Origin: Candidatus Babeliales bacterium
GTDB lineage: Bacteria; Babelota; Babeliae; Babelales; UBA12411
DNA length: 43,593 bases
Reading direction: 5' to 3'
NCBI GenBank assembly: GCA_023128415.1
Contig: JAGMEA010000005.1
Coordinates: 1-43,593, forward strand
Numbering within the stretch: the first letter of the stretch is position 1; each line of letters starts with the position of its first letter. Below the pieces are notes generated by a model. The model was not told where the DNA came from and ran no database searches. It saw nothing but the letters and a program-made list of their open reading frames with translations. Below are positions 18,521 to 28,067 of the stretch, in pieces. The position numbers and the translations under genes were made by a program.

Positions 18521-18992
18521 GCTTAGAGTTGAGGATGCTTCACAAGAATATTGTAATTGGTTGAATGACTTTGAAGTAAACAGGTTTTTATCTACTAAAA
18601 AAATAACTATTAAGGAAATTAAAAATTATCTTGAAGAGCAGCTTAATAAAGAAGATGCTCTTTTTGTTGGTATTTTTGACAAATTTAATAATAAACATAT
18701 TGGTAATATTAAATTGGAACCTATTGATTATAAAAATAAAATTGCAACTTTGGGAATATTGATAGGTAATAAAAATTACTGGGGAAAAGGCATTGGTAAA
18801 GAAGCTGTAAAATTGATTATAGACTATAGTTTTAAAGTTTTAAAGTTAAAAAAAATTGATTTAAGTGTGATTATAGATAATCAAAGAGCGATTAGATTAT
18901 ACAAGAGTGTTGGATTCAAAGTTTTAAATTATTACAAGTGCCTCATAAAACATACGGATAAAGTTAAGATGGAGCTGGTTCATTCTAATTAA
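18492..18992 (+). CDS. GNAT N-acetyltransferase (second copy)
   Basis: 'MIGKRIYLRKLRVEDASQEYCNWLNDFEVNRF', 'IGNKNYWGKGIGKEAVKLIIDYSF', 'IDNQRAIRLYKSVGF'. TTG at 18483 is an alternative start. Confidence 0.87.
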   Translation: MIGKRIYLRKLRVEDASQEYCNWLNDFEVNRFLSTKKITIKEIKNYLEEQLNKEDALFVGIFDKFNNKHIGNIKLEPIDYKNKIATLGILIGNKNYWGKGIGKEAVKLIIDYSFKVLKLKKIDLSVIIDNQRAIRLYKSVGFKVLNYYKCLIKHTDKVKMELVHSN

Positions 18993-19020
18993 TTTTTTAT
19001 AAGAGATTTGGGTTTATTTT

Positions 19021-20784
19021 ATGTTGTCTTTTTTTAGTAAAAATGCCTTTTGGAGAAGATTAAGTAAAATTATGTCTAGAAAGGACAAATTTATTCTTTT
19101 GGGACTTCTTTTTTTATCAATATTTGTTGCGTTTGTTGAAACGTTAGGTATATCCCTCATAATGCCATTTATATCTGTTGCAACTAATTTCGGAATCATT
19201 GGAAAACATTTTTACATTAATTGGTTATATGAATTTTTGGGCAGTGAATCGCCCAGAGCATTTGTAGTGAATTTGGGTGTTATTTTATTGTTGTTCTATT
19301 TGTTTAGAACAATTTTAACTATATTTTTTACTTATGCTCTTAATAAATTTTCGGCTATAAAGTATGGGGATGTTGCAAAAATCTTTTTTAGAAATTATAT
19401 GGAATTTGATTATAAAAAATATACATCTAAAAATTCTGCAACCGTTTATAAAATAATCTTTTCGGATTCTAATGCTATAAATTTAATTTTATTATCCACT
19501 CTATCTCTTGTCTCAGAACTTTTTACATTTTTTTTAATATATTTAATGTTGCTTTGGACGAGTTTGAAAATAACTATTGTTATTACGCTTTTATTTTGTT
19601 TAAAGGTTTTATTTATTATTAAACCATTTTTTTCAAGAATAGAGGCCGAAGGAAAGAAGGCTGGCTATTATAGTTGGTCGATGGTTAAGACATTTTATGA
19701 GACTTTTAATAATTTTAAACTAATAAAGTTTCTTTCTAATGAACAATATCTTTTTAACAAATTTGCTGAATCTAATGATGGATATATCAAAACATCAGTT
19801 TTTAATGTTACCTTACAAGCTGTTCCCAGGTCTCTTTTGGAGCTTTTGGGATTTTGTATTTTGATTGGCACAGTAATGTATGTTGTTTTATTCGCTGGTA
19901 CTCCAGAATTATTGATGCCGATGGTTTCAATGTATGCAGTGGCGTTTTATCGATTTTTACCATCAGTTAACAAGATTTTAGATAATTATAACAAAATAAT
20001 ATTTTCTAGTGGTTCCTTAGAAGACGATTACTATAACTTATTAGATGTGACTGAAAAAGAATTAGTTAAGAATGTAGTTTTTAAAGAAAGAATAGAATTT
20101 CAAAATATTTCCTTTTCGCATGATATGAAGAAGCCTTTATTAGAAAATATAAATCTGGTTATTAATAAGGGTCAAAAAGTTGGATTTATTGGAGAAAGTG
20201 GTGTTGGAAAAAGCACTTTAATCGATATTTTGACTGGAATATACAAGCCTAAATTGGGTGAAATTGTTGTAGATGGTTGTTCTTTAACTACTTCAATGCT
20301 GAGGACGTGGAGAGAAAAAATAGGTTATGTTCCCCAGGATACTTATTTGTTTGATGGTAACGTTGCAGATAATGTTATTTTTGGTAGGGATTATAATTTA
20401 GATCAACTAATTAAAGTATTAAAGCGAGCCAATATTTATGATTTTCTGCTTATTAAAGATGGGGTTGAAACTAAAGTTGGTGAAGGAGGCATTAAGCTTA
20501 GTGGTGGTCAAAAACAAAGAATATCGATAGCCCGTGCTTTATATTCTAATCCAGAAATTTTGATTTTAGATGAAGCAACTTCTTCGTTGGACACAGCTGT
20601 AGAAGCTAAAATAATGAAAGAAGTCTATGATAATAGTCTTGATTTTACATTAATTATTGTTACGCATCGCCTTTCAACTATTTATGGATGTGATATTGTA
20701 TACGAAATTAAAAATGGAGATCTTCATAAGTTGATAAATCATTATAAAGTCAATGAGCAATCTTTAGTTAAGGATTTTAATTAA
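19021..20784 (+). CDS. pglK: PglK-like ABC-type glycan flippase
   Basis: Membrane half 'FLSIFVAFVETLGISLIMPFISVATNF' resembles PglK. ATPase motifs 'GFIGESGVGKSTLIDIL', 'LSGGQKQRISIARALYSNPEILILDEATSSLD'. Confidence 0.8.
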   Translation: MLSFFSKNAFWRRLSKIMSRKDKFILLGLLFLSIFVAFVETLGISLIMPFISVATNFGIIGKHFYINWLYEFLGSESPRAFVVNLGVILLLFYLFRTILTIFFTYALNKFSAIKYGDVAKIFFRNYMEFDYKKYTSKNSATVYKIIFSDSNAINLILLSTLSLVSELFTFFLIYLMLLWTSLKITIVITLLFCLKVLFIIKPFFSRIEAEGKKAGYYSWSMVKTFYETFNNFKLIKFLSNEQYLFNKFAESNDGYIKTSVFNVTLQAVPRSLLELLGFCILIGTVMYVVLFAGTPELLMPMVSMYAVAFYRFLPSVNKILDNYNKIIFSSGSLEDDYYNLLDVTEKELVKNVVFKERIEFQNISFSHDMKKPLLENINLVINKGQKVGFIGESGVGKSTLIDILTGIYKPKLGEIVVDGCSLTTSMLRTWREKIGYVPQDTYLFDGNVADNVIFGRDYNLDQLIKVLKRANIYDFLLIKDGVETKVGEGGIKLSGGQKQRISIARALYSNPEILILDEATSSLDTAVEAKIMKEVYDNSLDFTLIIVTHRLSTIYGCDIVYEIKNGDLHKLINHYKVNEQSLVKDFN

Positions 20785-22226
20785 TGAGAGTAGCATTTTT
20801 TCCATTTTATATGTTGAGTACTCCAGCATTTGAGATAGAATTAGAGCTTATGCTTGAGCATAAGAACAAGGGGGATGATATTTATGTTGTTCATTGCAAG
20901 GGAGACTTGCCTCTGTGCCAGAATCAAATTTCATACCATTCAGTTAACCTTAAAAAAATAAATTGTTTTGAATGTAAATTTAGATTTGATCAGGGGATTC
21001 GATTAGTTGGTTTGCCCAAAGAAAATATTTTTCCATTAAATAACAAGTCACGTTTTAATTCTTTTCCTGAAAAGTTTAATTCTATTGAAGAGTTAAAAAA
21101 TTTTACGGTAGATGGTTCTAATATTGGATTAGGCGTTGCATCTACATTTTTAACAACTTACATGTGTGATTACACTGCTGATTGTTTTTTAAATCATGAT
21201 GTAATAATAAATTTGTTAAAAACATCTGTTTTAATTTATGAGACGGCAATAGATGTATTAAATAAAACCGATGCTGATCGAGCATATATTTTAAATGGTA
21301 GGTTTCATGATGTTTGGCCGGCAATTTTGGCTTGTAAGAAATTAGGAGTAGAATTTTTAACATTTGAAAGAGGTGCAAGTATAAATAAATATTGGCTTTT
21401 AAAAAATAGCCATATTTTAGATTTATATTATTTAAAAGAAGATATTGAAAGACTTTGGGTAGAAAAAAATATATCTATAGAAGAAAAAATAATTATAGGA
21501 AAACAATGGTTTCAGGATAAAAGAGATGGTGTAGATAGGGATTGGCGTTCAATGACTGCAAATCAAAGACGGGATAGCTTGCCTAGTAATCTTGACTTAT
21601 CCAAAAGGAATATTGGCATTTTTGTTTCTTCCAATAGTGAAAGAGTTACAGCTCCAGACTATTTAGATCATCCATTTGAGGATGACTATAAAGTTGTTGA
21701 AAAAATACTAAGTCATTTTGAACAAGATATTAATTATCATTTTTATGTAAGAATGCACCCTTGTTTAGGAGTACGTAATAATCAAATTTTGCAATATGAA
21801 AAAATAGGTCAAAAATATAATAATGTTACGATTATTTGGCCGAATATGACTATAGATTCATATAAACTTTTAGATGTTGTAGAAACAGTAATTTCATTTG
21901 GATCAACTATAGGAATAGAGTCGATTTTTTGGGGAAAACCAGTAATATTAGCATCAAGGGCCGATTATGAAGATTTATCATGTTATAGGCCGAGCAGTGT
22001 TGATGATCTTTTGCACATGCTTTCCAAAAAGTTGTCAGTTTCGGATAAAAGTAATGCTATAAAGTATGGATTTTATCGTTCTGTTTTTGGTGAGGACTAT
22101 AAATATTATCAACCTAAAAATTTTATGAGTGGATTATTTTTGGGAAAACGTTTGGTTCCGAAGTATCACTGGAAGAATGTGATTTTAAGTTGTGCAAGGT
22201 ATTTAAATAATAAAATTAAAAGTTAA
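20784..22226 (+). CDS. Capsule/glycan biosynthesis protein, GT-B-like with N-terminal four-Cys motif (copy 1)
   Basis: 'VVHCKGDLPLCQ...INCFECKFRFDQGI', 'NGRFHDVWPAILACKK', 'FYVRMHPCLG', 'SFGSTIGIESIFWGKPVILASRADYEDL'. Confidence 0.65.
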   Translation: MRVAFFPFYMLSTPAFEIELELMLEHKNKGDDIYVVHCKGDLPLCQNQISYHSVNLKKINCFECKFRFDQGIRLVGLPKENIFPLNNKSRFNSFPEKFNSIEELKNFTVDGSNIGLGVASTFLTTYMCDYTADCFLNHDVIINLLKTSVLIYETAIDVLNKTDADRAYILNGRFHDVWPAILACKKLGVEFLTFERGASINKYWLLKNSHILDLYYLKEDIERLWVEKNISIEEKIIIGKQWFQDKRDGVDRDWRSMTANQRRDSLPSNLDLSKRNIGIFVSSNSERVTAPDYLDHPFEDDYKVVEKILSHFEQDINYHFYVRMHPCLGVRNNQILQYEKIGQKYNNVTIIWPNMTIDSYKLLDVVETVISFGSTIGIESIFWGKPVILASRADYEDLSCYRPSSVDDLLHMLSKKLSVSDKSNAIKYGFYRSVFGEDYKYYQPKNFMSGLFLGKRLVPKYHWKNVILSCARYLNNKIKS

Positions 22227-22252
22227 TGAAATATTTTTAAAAGGTGATTTAT

Positions 22253-23365
22253 ATGCATAGGTGGAGTAGGCTTTCTTCTTTCCTGAAGGATAATGAAAAT
22301 CAAGAGGAAAAGTGGTTGTATGATAGTGAATCGGAAAGAAAAGAATATTTAATAAATGCTTCCTTTGGAAAATCTGTTAATTTTTTATCATTAAAAAAAC
22401 CTATTATTAATGATTTTAGTCATCAGCTTAGCACTATAAAAAATAGGGTAAGTTCACTATACAAACCAGAAAATTTGGAAGATATAAGTAACTGTCCGAT
22501 TTGTAATTCTAGCTTGTCAAATTCTAAAAAATTATTTGCTATTTACGGAGTACATTATTTCCAGTGTTCTGAATGTCTCCACTCTTTTGTGAAGCAAAGG
22601 CCAACTCTAGAAATCTTAAATAAATTTTATGAAGATGATGTTGGATATCAAGGTACATATGCTGATAAGAAAAATTTAGACATTAGAATTCAAGATGTTG
22701 TTATGCCTAAGGTAAAATGGGTTATGAAAGAATTTGAACGGGCATATAAACGAAAGCCATTAAAAATATTGGATGTTGGTGCGGGTTCGGGGCACTTTGT
22801 TTATGCTTGTAGGCATCAGGGTTTAAATGCAGATGGTGTAGAATTGAGTGCTTCTGGAAAGGATTTTTGTGAAAAAAACTTTGGTTTTAGTTTGATAAAA
22901 GATGATTTTATAAAGAATTTTTCAAGGTTTTCCGAATATGACTGCATAACATTTTGGGGAGTTATTGAGCATATTCCTTATCCGATACATATGCTACAAG
23001 CTGCTTTTAATATTTTAAAAAATAAAGAGGGTTTAATCGTAGCGGAGGTTCCAAGATGGGAGTCGTTGACTACAGTAGTTCAGAGTTTCAATACAGACAA
23101 TGTAGTTAGGCATTTAGATCCATCTGGTCATATACACTGTTTTACGGATTCTTCCTTGTCCACTGCGTTTAAGTTAAGTGGATTTCAATTGTTTGGTGCG
23201 TGGTATTATGGCATGGATGCGTATGAACTTTTTATGCAGTTGTCCATTAAGAGGTCAGATGATCAAATAATTAAATCTAATGGAGAAAATTTAAATTTAT
23301 TACAAAAAAAGTTGGATGGGGCGAGACTATCGGACTTTATTGCCTTATCCGGTAAAAGTATTTAA
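22253..23365 (+). CDS. Class I SAM-dependent methyltransferase with N-terminal zinc-ribbon-like segment
   Basis: 'CPICNSSLSNSKKLFAIYGVHYFQCSEC', 'ILDVGAGSGHFVYACRHQG', 'FWGVIEHIPYPIHMLQAAFNILKNKEGLIVAEVP'. ATG 22253 after AAAAGGTG. Confidence 0.85.
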   Translation: MHRWSRLSSFLKDNENQEEKWLYDSESERKEYLINASFGKSVNFLSLKKPIINDFSHQLSTIKNRVSSLYKPENLEDISNCPICNSSLSNSKKLFAIYGVHYFQCSECLHSFVKQRPTLEILNKFYEDDVGYQGTYADKKNLDIRIQDVVMPKVKWVMKEFERAYKRKPLKILDVGAGSGHFVYACRHQGLNADGVELSASGKDFCEKNFGFSLIKDDFIKNFSRFSEYDCITFWGVIEHIPYPIHMLQAAFNILKNKEGLIVAEVPRWESLTTVVQSFNTDNVVRHLDPSGHIHCFTDSSLSTAFKLSGFQLFGAWYYGMDAYELFMQLSIKRSDDQIIKSNGENLNLLQKKLDGARLSDFIALSGKSI

Positions 23366-23399
23366 TTAGAAACTCGAAAAGTAAGATTATTAGATATCT

Positions 23400-24830
23400 A
23401 TGAAAGTTTTATTTTTTTCTATAAATAATTCTTGCAGTCCAAACTTCGAACGAGAATTAGAGTTAATGTCCAATCATAAAGAAAAGGGTGATGATATTTA
23501 TGTATTGGGTTGTAAGGGAGTATTGAAAAGTTGTTATTCCAATCTCGATCACAAAAAGTCACGATGTGTTTATTGTAAATTGAGGTTTAACAATGGAATT
23601 GAACTTTTAGAGATTTCTAAAAATAATATCTTTTATATTAAAGATAAAACTCTTACAAAATTTAAAAACGCCTTCAGCAATCTTGAAGAATTAAAAAGTT
23701 TTAACTTATTTGGAGTAAATTTAGGTTTAGGAGTAGCTTCATCTCTAATATCAGAAGTTGCTGATCATAAACCCGATTTATTAAAATATAAACAATTGAT
23801 CAATAAAATGCTTAACTCGTCTATTTTAATTTATGAGACAATTGTAGATTTATTTAAGTTGTACAAATTTGATTTGGTATATTTTTTTAATGGTAGATTT
23901 CATGACGTTCATCCGGTTTTTCAAGCTTGTAAACAATTTAAGATTGATTTTTATACCCATGAAGCAGCTGCTTATCTTGATGCAAGTCGATATACTATTT
24001 TTAAAAATTCATTACCCCATGATTTAGAAGGAATCTGGAGAGATATAGAAGATGTTTGGGATAGGGGAGACTCTAATAGAGCTGTTATAAGTAAACAGTG
24101 GTTTGAAAATCAGAGAAGAGGCAAGGCTTTTATACCAAATTTTCTTGAGCATCAGAGGTTGAGTATGCTTCCTGCTGGTTTTGATAACTCTAAAAAAAAT
24201 ATTGTATTTTTTAATTCTTCCATTGATGAATATGAATGTATTCCTGGATGGAGGAGCCATTTATATACAAATGAAAATGATTTTATTTTAAAAATAATCA
24301 AATATGTTGGGCATCTAAACAAAAATATTAAATTTTACTTAAGAATGCACCCGCGTTTAAAAGGTTATAATAACTCTCAAATAGATGAATTGAGGAGAAT
24401 AGAGAGTTTAAATTATGAAAACTTTAAGATAATTTGGCCTGAAGATTTAGAGGATAGTTATGCATTATTGGATGCATGTGATCAAATTATAGTTTTTAAG
24501 TCTACTATTGGAGTAGAGGCAAGTTATTGGGGAAAACCAGTTATATTGGGAGGTAGGGCATTTTATGAAAAACTGGAATGTGCTTATGTGCCAAATAATT
24601 TCGAGAAGCTTGTACAGATGATTATTTCAGATTTGCCTGCTAAAAATGGAAACAATTGTTTGAAATTTGGATATTGGGTATCTAAAAAGGGTATTAAGTA
24701 TAGAAAGTACAAATCTACGGGGACATTTAGTGGAAAGTTTTTAGGAAGAGAATTAGTATCAAAGTATAGTGCGAAAAAAATACATCTTTGGATTGTAAAA
24801 TTGCTGGAAAAATCATATTTGCTTAAATAG
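23400..24830 (+). CDS. Capsule/glycan biosynthesis protein, GT-B-like with N-terminal four-Cys motif (copy 2)
   Basis: Paralog of 20784-22226: 'VLGCKGVLKSCY...SRCVYCKLRFNNGIE', 'NGRFHDVHPVFQACKQ', 'FYLRMHPRLKG', 'FKSTIGVEASYWGKPVILGGRAFYEKL'. Confidence 0.65.
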   Translation: MKVLFFSINNSCSPNFERELELMSNHKEKGDDIYVLGCKGVLKSCYSNLDHKKSRCVYCKLRFNNGIELLEISKNNIFYIKDKTLTKFKNAFSNLEELKSFNLFGVNLGLGVASSLISEVADHKPDLLKYKQLINKMLNSSILIYETIVDLFKLYKFDLVYFFNGRFHDVHPVFQACKQFKIDFYTHEAAAYLDASRYTIFKNSLPHDLEGIWRDIEDVWDRGDSNRAVISKQWFENQRRGKAFIPNFLEHQRLSMLPAGFDNSKKNIVFFNSSIDEYECIPGWRSHLYTNENDFILKIIKYVGHLNKNIKFYLRMHPRLKGYNNSQIDELRRIESLNYENFKIIWPEDLEDSYALLDACDQIIVFKSTIGVEASYWGKPVILGGRAFYEKLECAYVPNNFEKLVQMIISDLPAKNGNNCLKFGYWVSKKGIKYRKYKSTGTFSGKFLGRELVSKYSAKKIHLWIVKLLEKSYLLK

Positions 24831-24858
24831 ATAAAATATATAAATAAGGAATTATTGG

Positions 24859-25755
24859 GTGTTAAATTTTTCTAAGATAAAAATTTTAAGAGATTTAATT
24901 AAAAATAATCAAAATATAAGTTTGTATCTTAGTGATAAAGAATGCGATATTGAAGATGTAATCGAATATTCATACGATTTACAAACAGGTAATTATATTA
25001 ATTTAATGGGCAATGAAGAGTTTTATAACAGGAAGAAAAAACATGGAGCAGAAATTGCCAAGATTATAGAATCCTTAGGGGGAACAGACATATTAGAGGT
25101 TGGTATAGGTGAGGCTATTACGTTATCTGAAGTTGCGTCCAATCTTCAAGCTAGGCGTTTTTATGGGTTTGATATATCATTTAGCCGCTTACTATGTGCT
25201 AAAAAATATTTAGAAAAAAGAGGGATTACGACAGAGCTTTTTGGTGCAGACTTAAATAACATTCCGTTAGCGGATAATTCTCTTGATGTAGTTTATACTC
25301 ACCATTCTATTGAGCCAAACTTTGGCAATGAAAAACAAATATTAGATGAATTGTTAAGAATAACTAAAAGATATTTGATATTAATAGAGCCTATTTATGA
25401 GCTTGCTACAGGTGAAGTTAAAAAACATATGGAAAAACATAGATATTGTCGGGGATTGTTGGACTATTTGAAGCAAGCTAACGTTAGAATTTTAGATTGT
25501 AGACCCTTTCATGAAGACCAATTGAATAAGTTGAATCCCTCAACCTTAATAATTGTAGAAAAAAATAACATTTCTGGTCATAGTGTTAAGTCCTTAGTTC
25601 CGTATTTTGTTTCTCCTATAAGTAAAAGGAGATTATTTGTTCAAAAAGGGAGTTTGTTTTGTCCTGATGATGGTTATCTGTATCCCATAATCAATGGAAT
25701 TCCATATTTGTTAAAAAGCAAAGCGATCTTAGCTTCTAAGTTTTTAGATTATTAG
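24859..25755 (+). CDS. Class I methyltransferase with C-terminal Trm112-like segment
   Basis: 'ILEVGIGEAITLSEVASNLQARRFYGFDIS', 'NSLDVVYTHHSIEPNFG', C-terminal 'YFVSPISKRRLFVQKGSLFCPDDGYLYPIINGIPYLL'. Confidence 0.8.
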   Translation: MLNFSKIKILRDLIKNNQNISLYLSDKECDIEDVIEYSYDLQTGNYINLMGNEEFYNRKKKHGAEIAKIIESLGGTDILEVGIGEAITLSEVASNLQARRFYGFDISFSRLLCAKKYLEKRGITTELFGADLNNIPLADNSLDVVYTHHSIEPNFGNEKQILDELLRITKRYLILIEPIYELATGEVKKHMEKHRYCRGLLDYLKQANVRILDCRPFHEDQLNKLNPSTLIIVEKNNISGHSVKSLVPYFVSPISKRRLFVQKGSLFCPDDGYLYPIINGIPYLLKSKAILASKFLDY

Positions 25756-25759
25756 AGAT

Positions 25760-26806
25760 TTGATGAAAAAAATACTTCTAGTAGGGGAATTTTGTAATAC
25801 AAAGGACGTATATTTTTACTCAAATTCTTTTGTAAATATTTTGAAAAAATTAGGTTATGAAACAAAAACTTTTAATATTAAACCGTGCTACTTTGGCAGC
25901 AAGCAAATTGGACGATTAAGAGTTTTTGAGGATTTATTTGTTAATATTTCTTTGAAAAATACTGTAAAAGGACTGAATCCGGATTTAATATTTTTTATAA
26001 AAGCAAATAATATCTATGCAAAAACCCTAAAATGGATAAAATATTATAAAAAAAGTTATTTGATTAATTTTTATCCAGATAATCCGTTTGTTTTTTGGAA
26101 CGGAAACTCTAATTCCAATGTGCTAAAATCACTGCCATTGTACGATTGTTTTTTAATTTGGTCTCGAAAGTTAATGCAGATATTAGATTCTTCAGGATGT
26201 AAGAGATCTATATACTTTCCTTTTGCCTATGACAAAAATTTGTTTCCAGTTAACTTGCCGATTGTAGAAGAGGAACAAGAGGACTATGAATCAGATGTTT
26301 GTTTTATAGGAACTTGGGAGTCTGATCGAGAAAAATGGCTAACTGAGTTATGTGAGTTGATGCCAGATTTGGATTTGGTTATTTGGGGCAATTTGTGGGA
26401 AGAAAATTTAACGAAAAACTCTATTTTAAGAGGACGTTTAAGAGGAAGGGCCATTTATTTTAATAAGATGATAAAGGCGTTTCGTTCTTCTAAAATTGTT
26501 TTAAACTTTGTGAGAAAACAAAATATAGATGCGCATAACATGCGAACGCTTGAAGTTCCTGCAAGTGGTGCTTTTTTATTAACACAAAGAACAAAAGAGC
26601 AGTCAGAAGAATTATTTAAGGAAGGTGAATCCGTAGAGTGTTTTTCAACACTAGGGGAACTGGTAAATAAAATCAATTTTTATTTAGAAAATGATGTTGT
26701 TAGAAAAACAATTATTGAAAACTCAAAAAAAGAAGTAGAAAAATATCAACTAGAGCCTTGGCTTAAAGGACTTATGGACGAAATATTTCATGAAAGAAAT
26801 AATTAA
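25760..26806 (+). CDS. CgeB-like glycosyltransferase
   Basis: 'INFYPDNPFVFWNG', 'SDVCFIGTWESDREKWL', 'KIVLNFVRKQNIDAHNMRTLEVPASGAFLLTQRTKEQSEELFKEGESVECFST'. Confidence 0.8.
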   Translation: MMKKILLVGEFCNTKDVYFYSNSFVNILKKLGYETKTFNIKPCYFGSKQIGRLRVFEDLFVNISLKNTVKGLNPDLIFFIKANNIYAKTLKWIKYYKKSYLINFYPDNPFVFWNGNSNSNVLKSLPLYDCFLIWSRKLMQILDSSGCKRSIYFPFAYDKNLFPVNLPIVEEEQEDYESDVCFIGTWESDREKWLTELCELMPDLDLVIWGNLWEENLTKNSILRGRLRGRAIYFNKMIKAFRSSKIVLNFVRKQNIDAHNMRTLEVPASGAFLLTQRTKEQSEELFKEGESVECFSTLGELVNKINFYLENDVVRKTIIENSKKEVEKYQLEPWLKGLMDEIFHERNN

Positions 26807-28067
26807 AAAACCCAAAATTGCAATACTTACTCTTCATCCCTATAACTATGGAGGTATCTTATCTTCTTTAAAGGTTGTATATGATTTTTGTTCAAAATAT
26901 TTTGAACCTACAGTCTTTTTTTTGAGCTTTGATAAAGAGATTTCTGCTTATTTAAAAGGTTTTAAATTTACTTCAAAAAGTAGATTTAAAGATTATTTTG
27001 GAATGAACTGCGTAGAAATTGGTGCTAGATTTTCATTCTGGGAACCTGGGCATTATAGTTTTACTGCCAAAGATTGGAAGAAATGCTTGTCAGAGTTTGA
27101 TTATTTTTTTGTTACATCCGGTACAGCTATCCCAGCACACCCTCTAGTTTTCTTAAATAAAAAATTTGTAATGTGGGTTGCAACTACTTATGAAGAAGAT
27201 AAGAAAAATAGAATTCAAGAACTATCTTATTTAAGGTTTTTATTAGATCGATTGGGAGCTGTTTTTGTTCGTAAAATAGAAAAAATAATTTTAAGGAGGG
27301 CTAATTTAACTTGGGCTCTAAGTAGCTATGCAAAAAAAAGTTTTCAAGAAGAGTTAGGGGTTGTTGCGCCATCGCTTTCTCAGTGTGGATATCCGATGGA
27401 AATGAAGGCTAATTTTGCCCTAACTAATCTAAAAAGCAGAGAAGAAAATATTATAGCGGTTGGTAGGTTTGATGATCCTAGAAAGAATTTAGGAATGCTA
27501 ATTAGAGTTTTTAATAAACTTTCTGAATCTAAGGATAATATTAACCTTTATATTGTTGGCCCCAAGCCAAGCGATGATAGAATAAAAAGATTTTTAGGCG
27601 GAAAAACCCCTAAAAATATTATTTTTACAGGATTAATTTCTAATGAAAAGTTAGATGATTTGTATAAGCGCTCATCATTGATGCTAATTACTTCATATCA
27701 GGAAGGCTTAGGGATTATTGGTTTAGAAGCAATGTCTTATGGGGTTCCAATTATAGCTACCGACTGTGGAGGGACTAGGGATTATATTGTTAATGGTAAA
27801 AGCGGCTGGTTAGTTCCAATAGATGACGATGAACAAATGTTCAATAAGGCATACAATCTTCTTCGAGATAATAAATTAGCTGAAGAGTTTTCTATTTTTT
27901 CTCATAATTTTATAAGAAATAATTTTTCCTATGAAAAAATTTATTCAACTTTTAGAGAGGGTTTATCCAAAGTTTACCCTGAGCTGAAGGATTATTTTGG
28001 TTTGTATAATTTAGAAGAAACAAATTTAAAATTTAATAAAGATTCTTATGAAGATTCTAATAATTAG
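26790..28067 (+). CDS. Glycosyltransferase family 4
   Basis: 'IIAVGRFDDPRKNLGMLIRVF', 'LMLITSYQEGLGIIGLEAMSYGVPIIATDCGGTRDYI'. Confidence 0.88.
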   Translation: MKEIIKKPKIAILTLHPYNYGGILSSLKVVYDFCSKYFEPTVFFLSFDKEISAYLKGFKFTSKSRFKDYFGMNCVEIGARFSFWEPGHYSFTAKDWKKCLSEFDYFFVTSGTAIPAHPLVFLNKKFVMWVATTYEEDKKNRIQELSYLRFLLDRLGAVFVRKIEKIILRRANLTWALSSYAKKSFQEELGVVAPSLSQCGYPMEMKANFALTNLKSREENIIAVGRFDDPRKNLGMLIRVFNKLSESKDNINLYIVGPKPSDDRIKRFLGGKTPKNIIFTGLISNEKLDDLYKRSSLMLITSYQEGLGIIGLEAMSYGVPIIATDCGGTRDYIVNGKSGWLVPIDDDEQMFNKAYNLLRDNKLAEEFSIFSHNFIRNNFSYEKIYSTFREGLSKVYPELKDYFGLYNLEETNLKFNKDSYEDSNN

